NCBI GenBank assembly: GCA_018241025.1
Contig: JAFEEQ010000029.1
Location: 1 to 40,704, forward strand
DNA from: Pseudomonadota bacterium
Lineage (GTDB): Bacteria > Pseudomonadota > Alphaproteobacteria > Micropepsales > Micropepsaceae
Reading direction: 5' to 3'
Length of the DNA stretch: 40,704 nt
Both the position numbers and the translations under genes were made by a program. The notes under the pieces were generated by a model. That model did not search any database, had not been told where the DNA came from, and was given only the letters and a program-made list of their open reading frames with translations. Below are positions 7,256 to 16,053 of the stretch, one piece after another; position 1 is the stretch's first letter, and every line of letters starts with the position of its first letter.

Positions 7256-8434
7256 ATGAGCAGAGAAGCCGTCATTGTTTCATATGCCCGCACAGGTCTC
7301 GCCAAGTCGGCGCGCGGCGGGTTCAACATCACCCCGACCATGTCGATGGCGGCCCATGCCGTGAAGCATGCCGTCGAGCGTTCGGGCGTGGACAAGGAAT
7401 TCGTCGAGGACTGCTACATGGGCAACTGCGCCCACGGCGCCGGCAATATCGGCCGCCAGGCGGCGCTGCTCGCCGGCATGCCGGTCTCGACCTCGGGCGT
7501 CTCGATCAACCGCTTCTGCTCGTCGGGCCTGCAGTCCATCGCGATGGCAGCGAACTCGATCCGCGGCGACCTCTCGGAATGCATCGTCGCCGGCGGCGTC
7601 GAGTCGATCTCGATCCCGAACCCGGGCGCCGGTCCGAACAACGTCGACAAGAAGCTGGTCGAGGAATGGCCGGCGATCTTCATGCCGATGATCGACACCG
7701 CCGACATCGTCGCAAAGCGCTACAACGTCAGCCGCGAATACCAGGACGAGTACAGCCTTGAATCGCAGCGCCGCATGGCCGCCGCGCAGCAGGCCGGCAA
7801 GTTCAAGGACGAGATCGTCCCGATGAAGACCAAGATGAAGGTCGTCAACAAGGAGACGAAGGAAGAGAAGATCGTCGACTACGTCGTTGACCGCGACGAG
7901 TGCAATCGTCCCGATACCACGCTGGAAGGCCTCGCCGGCCTTCAGCCGGTGAAGGGCCCGGGCAACTTCATCACCGCGGGCAATGCCTCGCAGCTCTCCG
8001 ACGGCGCCGCCGCCGTGGTGGTGATGGAAGCCAAGGCCGCCGAGAAGCGCGGCCTGCAGGCGATGGGCCGCTTCATGGGCTGGGCGACCTATGGCTGCCA
8101 GCCCGACGAGATGGGCATCGGTCCTGTGTTCGCGGTGCCGCGCCTGCTCGAGCGCTTCGGCCTCAAGGTCGACGACATCGACCTCTGGGAGCTGAACGAG
8201 GCGTTCGCCTCGCAGTGCCTCTATTCGCGTGACAAGCTTGGCATCGATCCGGCGAAGTACAACGTCAACGGAGGCTCGATCGCCATCGGCCATCCCTTCG
8301 GCATGACCGGCGCGCGCCTGACCGGCCACATCCTCCAGGAAGGCCGCCGGCGCGGCAACGTGAAGTACGCGGTCGTCACGATGTGCATCGGCGGCGGCCA
8401 GGGCGGCGCGGGGCTGTTCGAGGTGTATAACTGA
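7256..8434 (+). CDS. Thiolase (acetyl-CoA acyltransferase)
   Basis: A 392-residue thiolase that condenses or cleaves acyl-CoA units. The nucleophile Cys88 is in [10 protein letters not shown], His346 in [11 protein letters not shown], and the second cysteine Cys377 in CIGGGQGG, all in family positions. The N-terminal [18 protein letters not shown] is typical of biosynthetic or degradative thiolases. The choice between AtoB-like and FadA/PaaJ-like cannot be made by eye. A good AAGGA site precedes the ATG at 7256. A terminator follows at 8460. The absence of a neighbouring hydratase/dehydrogenase pair argues against a fadBA operon here. Confidence 0.92.
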   Translation: MSREAVIVSYARTGLAKSARGGFNITPTMSMAAHAVKHAVERSGVDKEFVEDCYMGNCAHGAGNIGRQAALLAGMPVSTSGVSINRFCSSGLQSIAMAANSIRGDLSECIVAGGVESISIPNPGAGPNNVDKKLVEEWPAIFMPMIDTADIVAKRYNVSREYQDEYSLESQRRMAAAQQAGKFKDEIVPMKTKMKVVNKETKEEKIVDYVVDRDECNRPDTTLEGLAGLQPVKGPGNFITAGNASQLSDGAAAVVVMEAKAAEKRGLQAMGRFMGWATYGCQPDEMGIGPVFAVPRLLERFGLKVDDIDLWELNEAFASQCLYSRDKLGIDPAKYNVNGGSIAIGHPFGMTGARLTGHILQEGRRRGNVKYAVVTMCIGGGQGGAGLFEVYN

Positions 8435-8459
8435 GAACGGCGCGCTGATTGAAATGCGA

Positions 8460-8490
8460 AAGGCCGGGAGCGAGAGCGCCCGGCCTTTTT
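8460..8490 (+). terminator. Rho-independent terminator after thiolase gene
   Basis: AGGCCGGG and CCCGGCCTTTTT form a stable stem around a short GAGCG-rich loop, ending in a T-run, 25 bases after the thiolase stop. Confidence 0.85.
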
Positions 8491-8529
8491 GCTGATTAAC
8501 GAGCACCTCCCATCGTGGGGAGGTGACAG

Positions 8530-8958
8530 TCAATGCTCGAAATTCGCCACCAGCTTATCGAGCGCCCCGTTCCACCCTTCCTCGTGACTCATCGCGGATG
8601 GATCGTCGTGCAGGAGGGCGTGGGTGAGCGTGAGTTCGGTGCCTTCGGGGATTTCGCGGAGAGAAAATGAGAGATCGGATTCGCCGGGGTCTTCTTCGCC
8701 GCCGGTCCAGCGCCATGTCATCCTAAGGCGATGCGGCGGGGTGACTTCGAGATAGGTGCCGGTGGCTTCGTGTTCGCTGTCGTTGAGCATGCGGAAGCGG
8801 ACCTTGAAGCGGCCGCCGACGCGTGCGTCGATTTCGGCGATCAGGACGGGGCCGGCGTCGGGGCCCCACCATTGGGCGATGTCTTCGGGCCGGATGAGGG
8901 CGTCGAAGACGATGGCGGGACGCGCCTTGATGCGGCGGACGAGCGTGATGCTGGTCAC
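8530..8958 (-). CDS. SRPBCC/AHSA1-domain protein (second paralogue)
   Basis: A 142-residue protein with the helix-grip SRPBCC fold of the AHSA1 type. It begins with the family's typical RRIKARPAIVFDAL segment and has QWWGPDAGP, strand pairs such as RMTWRW, and the late EEGWNGALDKL helix. Such proteins bind hydrophobic ligands in a cavity, and many are encoded next to ArsR regulators. The GTG start at 8958 overlaps the stop of the preceding paralogue by 4 bases. The two genes are closely similar throughout (shared WWGPDAGPVL, RMTWRW, PEGTELT, WNG.LDKL), so they arose by tandem duplication. The ligand is unknown. Confidence 0.85.
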   Translation of the reverse strand: MTSITLVRRIKARPAIVFDALIRPEDIAQWWGPDAGPVLIAEIDARVGGRFKVRFRMLNDSEHEATGTYLEVTPPHRLRMTWRWTGGEEDPGESDLSFSLREIPEGTELTLTHALLHDDPSAMSHEEGWNGALDKLVANFEH

Positions 8959-9374
8959 GGGAACAAAGCCTCCAGCTTGTCGAGCGAGCCGTTCCAGCCC
9001 TTCTCGTGGCCGCGCGCGGTCTTTTCGTCGGGCAGGCGCGACTGCGTGAATGTCAGTTCGGTACCTTCGGGGACCGGGCGCAGGGTCATTTCGATCATCG
9101 ACGCATCCGCATCGTCGATCCAGCGCCAGGTCATGCGGACGCGTTCGGGACGCGTGACTTCGAGGAATTCGCCGCCGGTTTCGCATTCGATGCCGCCCAG
9201 CGTGACGAATTTGAGCCGGTAGCGGCCGCCGACGCGCGGATCCGCTTCGGCGAACAGCACAGGGCCGGCGTCGGGTCCCCACCATCTGGAGATGCCCTCG
9301 GCGGTGACTAATAGGTCGAACAGGATCGACGGACGCGCCTTGATGCGGCGGACGATGGTGAGGCTGGCGGTCAT
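8955..9374 (-). CDS. SRPBCC/AHSA1-domain protein (first paralogue)
   Basis: A 139-residue SRPBCC protein of the AHSA1 type and tandem paralogue of the next gene. It has RRIKARPSILFDLL, RWWGPDAGP, RMTWRW, and the terminal KGWNGSLDKL helix. The ATG at 9374 overlaps the end of the ArsR-family gene by 4 bases, so translation is probably coupled. As in other ArsR-SRPBCC pairs, the regulator likely controls these genes; what ligand or stress is involved is not visible. Confidence 0.87.
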   Translation of the reverse strand: MTASLTIVRRIKARPSILFDLLVTAEGISRWWGPDAGPVLFAEADPRVGGRYRLKFVTLGGIECETGGEFLEVTRPERVRMTWRWIDDADASMIEMTLRPVPEGTELTFTQSRLPDEKTARGHEKGWNGSLDKLEALFP

Positions 9375-9730
9375 CGTCTCTTTCCTTCCGATTGGCGCAA
9401 CTCGGCTTCGCGCGCTTCGGCGAGTGCGGTGAGGCGGTCGAGGCTGACGTTCCAGAAGCGCTCATAGCGGCGGAGCCAGTCCATCGCCTCGCGCATCGGC
9501 TTGGCTTGCAGCCGCACGGTGACGGTGCGGCCTTCCTTGCTGCGCGTGATGAGGCCGGCGTCATCGAGGACGTCGAGATGTTTCATGATCGCGGGCAACT
9601 TGATCGCGTGCGGCCGCGCCAGCTCGCTGACGCTGAGACCGTCTTCGCGCTCGAGACGGGCGAGGATTGCGCGGCGTGTGCCGTCGGAGAGGATGGCGAA
9701 GGTGCGGTCGAGACGCTCGGACAGGTTCAT
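9371..9730 (-). CDS. ArsR-family transcriptional regulator
   Basis: A 119-residue winged-helix repressor. FAILSDGTRRAILARL is the standard start of the ArsR HTH domain, followed by LSVSELARP and the recognition helix AIMKHLDVLDDAGLITRS and a wing (GRTVTVRLQ). No cysteine metal site (the ELCVCDL type) is present, so it is not an arsenic-type sensor. It belongs to the subgroup usually paired with SRPBCC proteins. It overlaps both neighbours by 4 bases. The palindrome at 10406-10425 in front of the operon is a reasonable autoregulatory operator. Confidence 0.9.
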   Translation of the reverse strand: MNLSERLDRTFAILSDGTRRAILARLEREDGLSVSELARPHAIKLPAIMKHLDVLDDAGLITRSKEGRTVTVRLQAKPMREAMDWLRRYERFWNVSLDRLTALAEAREAELRQSEGKRR

Positions 9731-10389
9731 GGCGCGGGCATCTCCATCGCGGAGCTACCGTCCGACCACTTCGGCACCACGACCATGTAGGTGACGACCG
9801 GTTCGGGGTCGCCTGCCCCGCCGAACACGGGCGAGCCCGTCAGATTTGCGCCCCACGACGCCGCATCGGCGGCCGGGAGATAGAACATAAGATGCGGATG
9901 CCAATGCTTGCCCGTGTCGGACAGATAGCCGTCCTTCGACATCATGAAGCACATCGCGCCGATCGCGGGCGTGGCGTTGGCCAGCGCCGAAGCGCGGGCG
10001 CGCTCGCGCATCTCAGCCGCGCCGAGACCGGCAAGCACCCAGTCCGTGCGCTCGAGATGGGCGGGCACGACGGTCTCGACCGCCGGCGGGTTGAAGCAGA
10101 TCGGGCCGCGGAGCTTGGTATTCCAGAAGTCAGGATCGTCGAAGCCGGCCTCCCAGCCGCGCTCGACGAGGCAGACATAGCCATTCGTGCCTGTGACGGC
10201 GGTCTCGTAGCCTTTTGGCGTGAGGACCATCACCGACGCATCGGCGGAAATCGCAGCGGGCGCCGCGCTGCGCGCGAGCGCGATCTCCGCATCGCGCGGC
10301 ATCAGATAATCGGCGAGCGGCGCCATACCGGCAGTCGCGGGCGTGGAGAACACGACGGAGAATGCCAGGGCGGCGGCGAGCTTGTACAT
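9727..10389 (-). CDS. Exported protein of unknown function, first gene of the ArsR operon
   Basis: A 220-residue protein with a signal peptide (cleavage near TATAG, about residue 20). The mature part contains DYLMPRDAEIALARSAAP, GYVCLVERGWEAGFDDP, WNTKLRGPICFNPPA and, near the end, KHWHPHLMFYLP, a His-containing stretch. It has three cysteines after the signal. I recognise no named family. It is the promoter-proximal gene, and its last bases overlap the ArsR start, so it probably shares that regulation. Confidence 0.7.
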   Translation of the reverse strand: MYKLAAALAFSVVFSTPATAGMAPLADYLMPRDAEIALARSAAPAAISADASVMVLTPKGYETAVTGTNGYVCLVERGWEAGFDDPDFWNTKLRGPICFNPPAVETVVPAHLERTDWVLAGLGAAEMRERARASALANATPAIGAMCFMMSKDGYLSDTGKHWHPHLMFYLPAADAASWGANLTGSPVFGGAGDPEPVVTYMVVVPKWSDGSSAMEMPAP

Positions 10390-10405
10390 GGAGGCGCTCC
10401 TAAAT

Positions 10406-10425
10406 ACTTCACTTACAGGTGAAGT
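10406..10425. promoter_or_regulatory. Perfect inverted repeat, candidate ArsR operator
   Basis: ACTTCAC and GTGAAGT are exact inverted copies separated by TTACAG. The repeat starts 17 bases upstream of the first gene of the ArsR operon, in the expected promoter/leader position, within an otherwise GC-rich area. Assigning it to this ArsR protein is inference. Confidence 0.55.
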
Positions 10426-10517
10426 CTTTGCGCGGCGGCCGCGCCCTTGTCAAGCGGGCTTGCCGTAGGCTGCGGCCAGCCCCTACCCTTCCGGCAAACA
10501 GAACACGGGGAAACGCC

Positions 10518-11756
10518 ATGCGCTTCGGAATCTTCTATGAGCATCAGCTGCCCAAGCCCTGGAACGAGGGCGATGAGGCGAAGCTTTTCCACGAAGCGCT
10601 CGAGCAGGTCGTGCTCGCGGACCGGCTGGGCTACGACTATGCCTGGGAGGTGGAGCATCACTTCCTCGAGGAGTATTCGCACTCCTCGGCGCCGGAGGTG
10701 TTCCTTTCGGCCTGTGCGGCGCTGACGAAAAACATCCGCGTCGGTCACGGCATCCGCCAGGTGATCCCGAACTACAACCATCCGGCGCGCACGGCGGAGG
10801 GGCTCGGCACGCTCGACATCATTTCGCGCGGGCGGCTCGATTTCGGCATCGGCGAGGGCGCGACGCGGCTCGAACTGGGCGGCTTCGGCATTCCGGCGAA
10901 GGAGAAGCGCGCCATGGCGCTCGAAGCGGCGGAGCAGATCGCCAACATGATGGCGATGACGCCCTACCCCGGCTACGAGGGCAAGGGCTTCAGCTTTCCC
11001 TGCCGCAACATCGTGCCGAAACCGGTGCAGAAGCCGCATCCGCCGATGTGGATGGCGTGCACCAATCGCGACACGATCCGCGTGGCGGCGGCGAACGGTA
11101 TCGGCGCGCTCGCCTTTTCCTTCGTCAATCCGGAGGAGGCGCGCAACTGGGCCGAGATCTATTACGGGATCATCAAGTCGGAGCAGTGCGTGCCGCTCGG
11201 CCACAGCGTGAATGCGAATATCGCGATGGTGTCGAACTTTTCGGTGCACCACGACCGGGCCGAAGCGATACGACGCGGGCAGGAAGGTTTCGAGTTCTTC
11301 GGCTATGCGGTGAATGCGCTGGTGGCACACGACGTTTGGCCGGGGCGGTCGAGTCTGTTCGAGGATTTCCAGAAGTCGCGGGCGCGTAACGACGAGGAGA
11401 TCATCGCGGCGGCGAAGGGCGCGGCGCGCAATGCCAACGGCATCGGCACGCCGGACGACATTCGCGAGCATATCCGGCAATTCCGCGACGCCGGCGTCGA
11501 CCAGGTGATCTTCCTGCAGCAAGCCGGGCGCAACCGCCACGCGCATATCTGCGAGAGCCTGGAGCTGTTCGCTGCCGAAGTGATGCCGGAATTCAAGGCT
11601 GAGGTCGCGGCGCGCGAAGCGAAGAAAGCTACGGAATTGCAGCCCTATATCGATGCCGCGATGAAGCGGAAGAAGTGGATGAAACCGCTGGCAGACGGCG
11701 AGATTCCGGTTGTGAAAGCCAGCGTCCAGAGGGCCCAGATCAACGCCGAGCGTTAA
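10518..11756 (+). CDS. LLM-class flavin-dependent oxidoreductase (luciferase-like)
   Basis: A 412-residue member of the bacterial luciferase-like monooxygenase superfamily, which uses reduced flavin to oxidise organic substrates. MRFGIFYEHQLPKPW is the usual first strand, followed by VEHHFLEEYSHSSAPEVFL (the conserved EHHF...S pattern), VGHGIRQVIPNYNHPARTAE, and FGIGEGATRLE. The start at 10518 follows GGGGAAA; the 33-codon upstream extension is not conserved-looking and was left out. The substrate is unknown. It is divergent from the ArsR operon across a short region that includes the palindrome. Confidence 0.88.
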   Translation: MRFGIFYEHQLPKPWNEGDEAKLFHEALEQVVLADRLGYDYAWEVEHHFLEEYSHSSAPEVFLSACAALTKNIRVGHGIRQVIPNYNHPARTAEGLGTLDIISRGRLDFGIGEGATRLELGGFGIPAKEKRAMALEAAEQIANMMAMTPYPGYEGKGFSFPCRNIVPKPVQKPHPPMWMACTNRDTIRVAAANGIGALAFSFVNPEEARNWAEIYYGIIKSEQCVPLGHSVNANIAMVSNFSVHHDRAEAIRRGQEGFEFFGYAVNALVAHDVWPGRSSLFEDFQKSRARNDEEIIAAAKGAARNANGIGTPDDIREHIRQFRDAGVDQVIFLQQAGRNRHAHICESLELFAAEVMPEFKAEVAAREAKKATELQPYIDAAMKRKKWMKPLADGEIPVVKASVQRAQINAER

Positions 11757-11882
11757 TGACGGCCGCGTAATAATCCCCAAATCAGGCACGCACATTAGCC
11801 AACCCGGCGTTCCGCTGTTGGTGACAGTGCCATCCGCGCGTAAGGACGCTCCTGCCCTATCTCGGGCATCAGGAGAGCATGC

Positions 11883-12815
11883 GTGGCCGACGTCGTTGTC
11901 GCCATCCCGACGTTTCGCCGGCCGCAGTGGCTGACACGGCTGCTGCTTGCGCTCGCCGCACTCGAAACCGATGCGCGGGTGACGATCGTCGTCGCCGACA
12001 ACGATGCGGACGAACGACAAGGCCTGGAAGCCTGCGGCACGTTGGTGCGCGAAGGCTATCGCTGGCCGGTCGAGGCCGTCGTCGTCGCCGAGCGCGGCAT
12101 CTCGCAGGTCCGCAATGCGCTCGTCGCCAAAGCGCTGTCGCTGCACGACGGGCCCTTCTTTCTTGCGATGCTCGATGACGATGAGTGGCCCGAGTCGAAC
12201 TGGCTTGAAAACCTGCTGCACGTACAGCGCGAGACCGGTGCAGACATCGTGCAGGGTCCTGTGCTTTGCGAATTCCCGCATGCGCCGAAGCCCTGGGCAG
12301 TGCTTGCAAATACCTGCATCCCGCCGCGCACAGGCTCCGGACCGATCGCGCAGGCCGATGCCGGCGGCAATGTGCTGATCGCGAGCGGCTGCCTGCGTGC
12401 CGCACCCGATCCGTGGTTCGATCCGCGATTCGGACTGACGGGCGGCGAGGACAAGGACTTCTTCACGAACATGGCGCATCGCGGCGCGAGGTTCGCATGG
12501 GCCGAGGATGCCGTGGCACACACCTCCATTCCGGAATCGCGCATGGGACTCGACTGGGCGCTCAAACGCGCTTTCCGGGCTGGAAATTGCGACCTGCGCA
12601 TCGCATTCAAATACGACCGCTCACTGACTAGGCTGGCGCGCGAAGGAAGCAAACTTGCCGGTGCCCTGATGCTGTCGCCGCTCGCGTTCATCGCCGGCGC
12701 CGCGAGTCCCAAGCGCCGCGCCCACGCCGCGGTGACCTTTGCCCGCGCGCTTGGCAAAGCAGCCGTACCGCTCGGAGCCGAATACCGTGAGTACCACCGC
12801 ACGCACGGCCTGTAG
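11883..12815 (+). CDS. Family 2 glycosyltransferase
   Basis: A 310-residue GT-A fold glycosyltransferase. VVVAIPTFRRPQWLTRLL (4-21) is the nucleotide-sugar N-terminal signature, and AMLDDDEWP (95-103) is the metal-binding DXD region (Asp98-Asp100). GLTGGEDKDFF contains the later acidic catalytic ED motif. The C-terminal part has a hydrophobic segment (LAGALMLSPLAFIAGAA) that may contact the membrane. A GTG start at 11883 with AGGAGA upstream was used; the ATG four bases earlier is out of frame. The acceptor is unknown. It has no polysaccharide neighbours, so it may add a single sugar to a lipid or surface molecule. Confidence 0.88.
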   Translation: MADVVVAIPTFRRPQWLTRLLLALAALETDARVTIVVADNDADERQGLEACGTLVREGYRWPVEAVVVAERGISQVRNALVAKALSLHDGPFFLAMLDDDEWPESNWLENLLHVQRETGADIVQGPVLCEFPHAPKPWAVLANTCIPPRTGSGPIAQADAGGNVLIASGCLRAAPDPWFDPRFGLTGGEDKDFFTNMAHRGARFAWAEDAVAHTSIPESRMGLDWALKRAFRAGNCDLRIAFKYDRSLTRLAREGSKLAGALMLSPLAFIAGAASPKRRAHAAVTFARALGKAAVPLGAEYREYHRTHGL

Positions 12816-12824
12816 GGACGCGGC

Positions 12825-13667
12825 CTAGCGATCTTTCTTCGCGCGATAAGCGGCGAGGAATTCTTCGAGCGAGAGAGTTTCCGACAACGCCATCAGCTTG
12901 CGCTTGAGCTCAGTTTCAAGCGCGGCGCGCTCGTCCGTCGTCAGGCGCGTAAGCGGCTGACGGAACGCCTCATCGTTCATCAGGCGATTGAACAGACGGC
13001 TCGCGGCGTGCCAGACTTTCAACGGCTCGAAGAAGACGGCGAGGTGAAGCGACAGGCCTGGGCCGTTTTCGCACAGATGCCAGGCGCCTGCGGGCAGCAG
13101 CAGCATGTCGCCGGGCTGAAGGATCTCATCGAACTCGCACTGCGCTCCAGGCGGCAGCATCTTCATGCCCGTCACCGGATGGGCGCTGCGAGGGCCGAAG
13201 ATGCGCCAGCGCTTCGTGCCTTCGAGCTGGACGATGGTGAGATCCTGCGGATCGTAGTGATTGGCAAAGGCGCCACCCTCTCCGGTGGTCGCGACGACAC
13301 CGACACTGCAGGTGTCCTGGGTGCGCGTCTCGATCGCCAAGCAGAGCTCGGCAAGAGCGGGAACGTAACGCTCGATCTGATAGGCGACGGCGCTCATGCC
13401 CTTGGCCATCATCGCGTCAAGCTTCACAGCGTCGACAAGGCCGGCTGTGGTGTAGAAGCTCTGCGAAAGCTGTTTGGCGCCGCGGCGCAGGCGCAGTGTG
13501 TCGACCGGAAAGTCCGGCCGCGACACGACAGCCTTGAACCCCTCCCAGTCGATCGGATGCCAGCCGGCATGGGCGCCGCGCACCAGCCGCACCGTGCTGT
13601 CGCGCTGCAGCGCGCGGAATTCCGCTTCGCTGAGCGGCGCGGCGAGTTCGGACAGTGTGGCGATCAA
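12825..13667 (-). CDS. JmjC-like cupin Fe(II)/2OG oxygenase family protein
   Basis: A 280-residue cupin_4/JmjC-type protein. The iron triad is readable as His137-x-Asp139 in ANHYDPQDLTIVQLEG and His197 in LPAGAWHLCEN. KRWRIFGPR and LQPGDMLLLPAG are standard strands. Relatives hydroxylate ribosomal proteins (YcfD-like) or other proteins; the target is unknown here. No ATG is available in the right place. A TTG at 13667, five bases after the stop of the preceding lactamase-fold gene, gives a full domain and suggests translational coupling. A start slightly further in is possible. Confidence 0.75.
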   Translation of the reverse strand: MIATLSELAAPLSEAEFRALQRDSTVRLVRGAHAGWHPIDWEGFKAVVSRPDFPVDTLRLRRGAKQLSQSFYTTAGLVDAVKLDAMMAKGMSAVAYQIERYVPALAELCLAIETRTQDTCSVGVVATTGEGGAFANHYDPQDLTIVQLEGTKRWRIFGPRSAHPVTGMKMLPPGAQCEFDEILQPGDMLLLPAGAWHLCENGPGLSLHLAVFFEPLKVWHAASRLFNRLMNDEAFRQPLTRLTTDERAALETELKRKLMALSETLSLEEFLAAYRAKKDR

Positions 13668-13672
13668 GCCTG

Positions 13673-14929
13673 CTACTTCGTCAACGCTTCGTAGGTCATG
13701 TTCTGAAACATCGGCAGCGCCATGCGGCCGCCCATGCGCTGACCCGCGGCGAGATTGGCCATCGCACCGGGTTCGAGCGGCATCGAATTCTGGATCAGGT
13801 AGATCATGATCAGGTCGTTCTCCGGATCGGCCTGCCACCATGTTCCGAAGGCACCCGGCCAGCCGAAACTGCCGACGCCGCCCTTGCCGAGGAAGCCGAG
13901 CTTGTCCGGCGCATCGATCACGCTGACGCCGAGGCCGAAGCCCATGCCGGCCCACATCGGGATCGCGCCAAGGAAGGGGATCTCGCGCTGCGCCGGGGTG
14001 AGGCGGTTGGTGCACATCAGTTCGACGGTCTCGGGCTTCACGAAGCGGGTGCCGTTGTATTCGCCCTTGTTCAGCATCATGCGCGCGAATTTGAGGTAGT
14101 CGTCGGCCGTCGAGATCAGGCCGCCACCGCCGCCGCAGAAACTGGGCGCGCTGTCGTATTGCTTGAACGGCACCGGCTCGAGCACGTTCTTCTCGTTGTT
14201 CATGCGATAGACGACGGCGGCGCGGCCGCGCTTTTCGACCGGTACATAGAAATCCGTGTCGAACATGCCGAGCGGCTTGAATATGCGCTCCATCAGGAAG
14301 TCGCGGAACGGCATACCGGCGATGCGGCCGACGAGGAAGCCGAGAACGTCCGTCGAGTGGCTGTAGTGGAAGCGCTCGCCGGGCTGGTAGAGCAGCGGCA
14401 GGGTCGAAAGCGCCTTCATCCAGGCATCGGAGGTCATGTCGTTGTTGAGTACGTCGCCGAGAACGCGGCCGTATTCATGCGCGATCGGGCCGAGCGAGGA
14501 GAAACCGTAGGCCAAGCCCGAGCGATGGGTGAAGATGTCGTCGAAAGTGATCTCGCGCGCCGCCGGCACGGTCTGGTCGAGCGCGCCTTGTGCGTCCTTC
14601 AACACCTTCATGTTCGCAAACTCAGGGGCCCATTTGGTGATCGGGTCCGAGAGCTTGAACTTGCCCTCCTCCATCAGCATCAGCGCGGCGATGGACGTGA
14701 CCGGCTTGGTCATCGAGGCGATGCGGAAAAGCGTGTCGCGCTCCATCGGCAGCTTCTTGTCGATGTCGCGATAGCCGATAGTGTTGAGCTGGGCGATCTC
14801 GCCATGGCGGAAAAGCAGCGTGACGAAACCCGAAAGATCGCCGGCTTCGGCGATCGGGGTCAGCGTGGGCACGATCTTCGCGAGCCCTTCGGCCGAAAAG
14901 CCCTTCGGATTGGTTTCGACCTTGTCCAT
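13673..14929 (-). CDS. Serine hydrolase of the beta-lactamase/class C family
   Basis: A 418-residue protein of the beta-lactamase-related serine hydrolase (EstB/penicillin-binding) family. The nucleophile motif is Ser72-Met-Thr-Lys75 in FRIASMTKPVTS. The second motif region is FHYSHSTDVLG, which provides the Tyr of the YxN triad although Asn is replaced by His. GGGGGLISTADDYLKF and LGKGGVGSFGWPGAFG complete the fold. There is no signal peptide, so it is probably cytoplasmic, favouring an esterase role over antibiotic resistance. The start at 14929 follows GGGAGAA. It lies between an alpha/beta hydrolase and a cupin gene in one operon. Confidence 0.85.
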   Translation of the reverse strand: MDKVETNPKGFSAEGLAKIVPTLTPIAEAGDLSGFVTLLFRHGEIAQLNTIGYRDIDKKLPMERDTLFRIASMTKPVTSIAALMLMEEGKFKLSDPITKWAPEFANMKVLKDAQGALDQTVPAAREITFDDIFTHRSGLAYGFSSLGPIAHEYGRVLGDVLNNDMTSDAWMKALSTLPLLYQPGERFHYSHSTDVLGFLVGRIAGMPFRDFLMERIFKPLGMFDTDFYVPVEKRGRAAVVYRMNNEKNVLEPVPFKQYDSAPSFCGGGGGLISTADDYLKFARMMLNKGEYNGTRFVKPETVELMCTNRLTPAQREIPFLGAIPMWAGMGFGLGVSVIDAPDKLGFLGKGGVGSFGWPGAFGTWWQADPENDLIMIYLIQNSMPLEPGAMANLAAGQRMGGRMALPMFQNMTYEALTK

Positions 14930-14942
14930 CGTCTTCTCCCTG

Positions 14943-16007
14943 TCACTGCACCACGGGCAGCACGTTGTTCTTGAGTTCCGCCAGGAAAACTTCCGGCATG
15001 GTGAGGATGGCAGAATGCCCGCCGCCTTTGAGGATGACAAATGCCTTTTGCGGCGCCTCGATGCCGTCGAACCATTTTCGCGCCAGATCGGGCGGCGTGG
15101 TCAGGTCATGGTCGCCGTCGAAGACGAAGATGGGCACCAGGAAGCGCGGGCCGAGCTTGCGGGCGTCGTAGCCGAGCAGCTCGTGGTAGAGCGCCTCGCC
15201 TGCGAAGTCCTGGCCGCGGAACATCGCGTAGATGTCGGTGAGCGACATGTCTGGCGAGAACAGCACGACGGGCGCCAGCGTGGTCTGGAGATTTTGTTCG
15301 GCCGGGGTCTCGAAGCGGTTTTGCAGATGGCGCTCGACATCGAGATCGGCTTCCGAGCGGTAGGGCGGCGGGCCGACGGCTTGCAGCTTTGCGATCCCAT
15401 CATTGTCGTTGGCGGCTTTCAGCTTCGCCATCAGGCGGGCGTAGAGGACTTCCTCCTTCTCCTCCTTAGCGACGACCTGGCCGGTGCCGACATAGGCGTA
15501 GAACAGGCCGGGATCGCGCTTGACCATCATCAGGCCGAGCTCGGTGCCCCAGGAATGGCCGAGCAGGATCAGCTTCTTTTTGTGGAGATGAATGAGGAGA
15601 TACTGCGAGAGCGCGATGCCGTCGCGGACCATGCGGTCCAGCGTCATCGGGCCTTCGTTGGTGCCGTTGCGGCCAAAGGTCTTGCCGCTGCCGCGCTGGT
15701 CCCACTGGACGACAGTGAAATCCTTCTCCCAGCCGCGGAACACCGGCGCGAGCGGGCTGAGCACGCTGCCCGGTCCGCCGTGGAGGATGAGGATGACGGG
15801 ATTGTTGCTGTCTTCTCCGCGGATCGTCACCCACTGATCGATGCCGCCGATACGGACGAAAGCCTTCTCGTCGATAGCGCGCGGACCCGCGATAACCGCG
15901 GCCTGCACGTTCTCGTGCTGGCGATAGGCGCGGTAGCCGAGGCCGCAGAGTGCAGCCACGAGAAGGAGCGCGGCAAGCACGCCGAGACCGCGCAGGGCGA
16001 TACGCAA
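14943..16007 (-). CDS. Membrane-anchored alpha/beta hydrolase (HGGPG type)
   Basis: A 354-residue hydrolase. An N-terminal hydrophobic helix (about 7-25) anchors or exports it. HGGPG at 76-80 is the oxyanion loop of the proline iminopeptidase-like group. The nucleophile is Ser152 in LGHSWGTE, with acid and histidine in VFDGDHD and GGGHSA near the C-terminus. The preceding DQRGSGKT motif also fits that group. The substrate is not deducible: peptidase, esterase or epoxide hydrolase are all possible. It is the first gene of the three-gene minus-strand operon ending at 12825; 13 bases separate it from the lactamase-fold gene. Confidence 0.85.
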   Translation of the reverse strand: MRIALRGLGVLAALLLVAALCGLGYRAYRQHENVQAAVIAGPRAIDEKAFVRIGGIDQWVTIRGEDSNNPVILILHGGPGSVLSPLAPVFRGWEKDFTVVQWDQRGSGKTFGRNGTNEGPMTLDRMVRDGIALSQYLLIHLHKKKLILLGHSWGTELGLMMVKRDPGLFYAYVGTGQVVAKEEKEEVLYARLMAKLKAANDNDGIAKLQAVGPPPYRSEADLDVERHLQNRFETPAEQNLQTTLAPVVLFSPDMSLTDIYAMFRGQDFAGEALYHELLGYDARKLGPRFLVPIFVFDGDHDLTTPPDLARKWFDGIEAPQKAFVILKGGGHSAILTMPEVFLAELKNNVLPVVQ

Positions 16008-16053
16008 GAGACGATCCCGTTCCGAGACTTCTGTTGAGAGCCTAGCGCGGCTG

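Noticed and set aside
10413..12521. A 702-codon minus-strand frame across the oxidoreductase and glycosyltransferase
   Set aside because: It runs through two clear plus-strand genes and the gap between them, and its composition is typical of an antisense frame.
13673..14929. Antibiotic-resistance beta-lactamase
   Set aside because: No signal peptide, and the YxN motif is YSH; the esterase-like branch of the family fits better.
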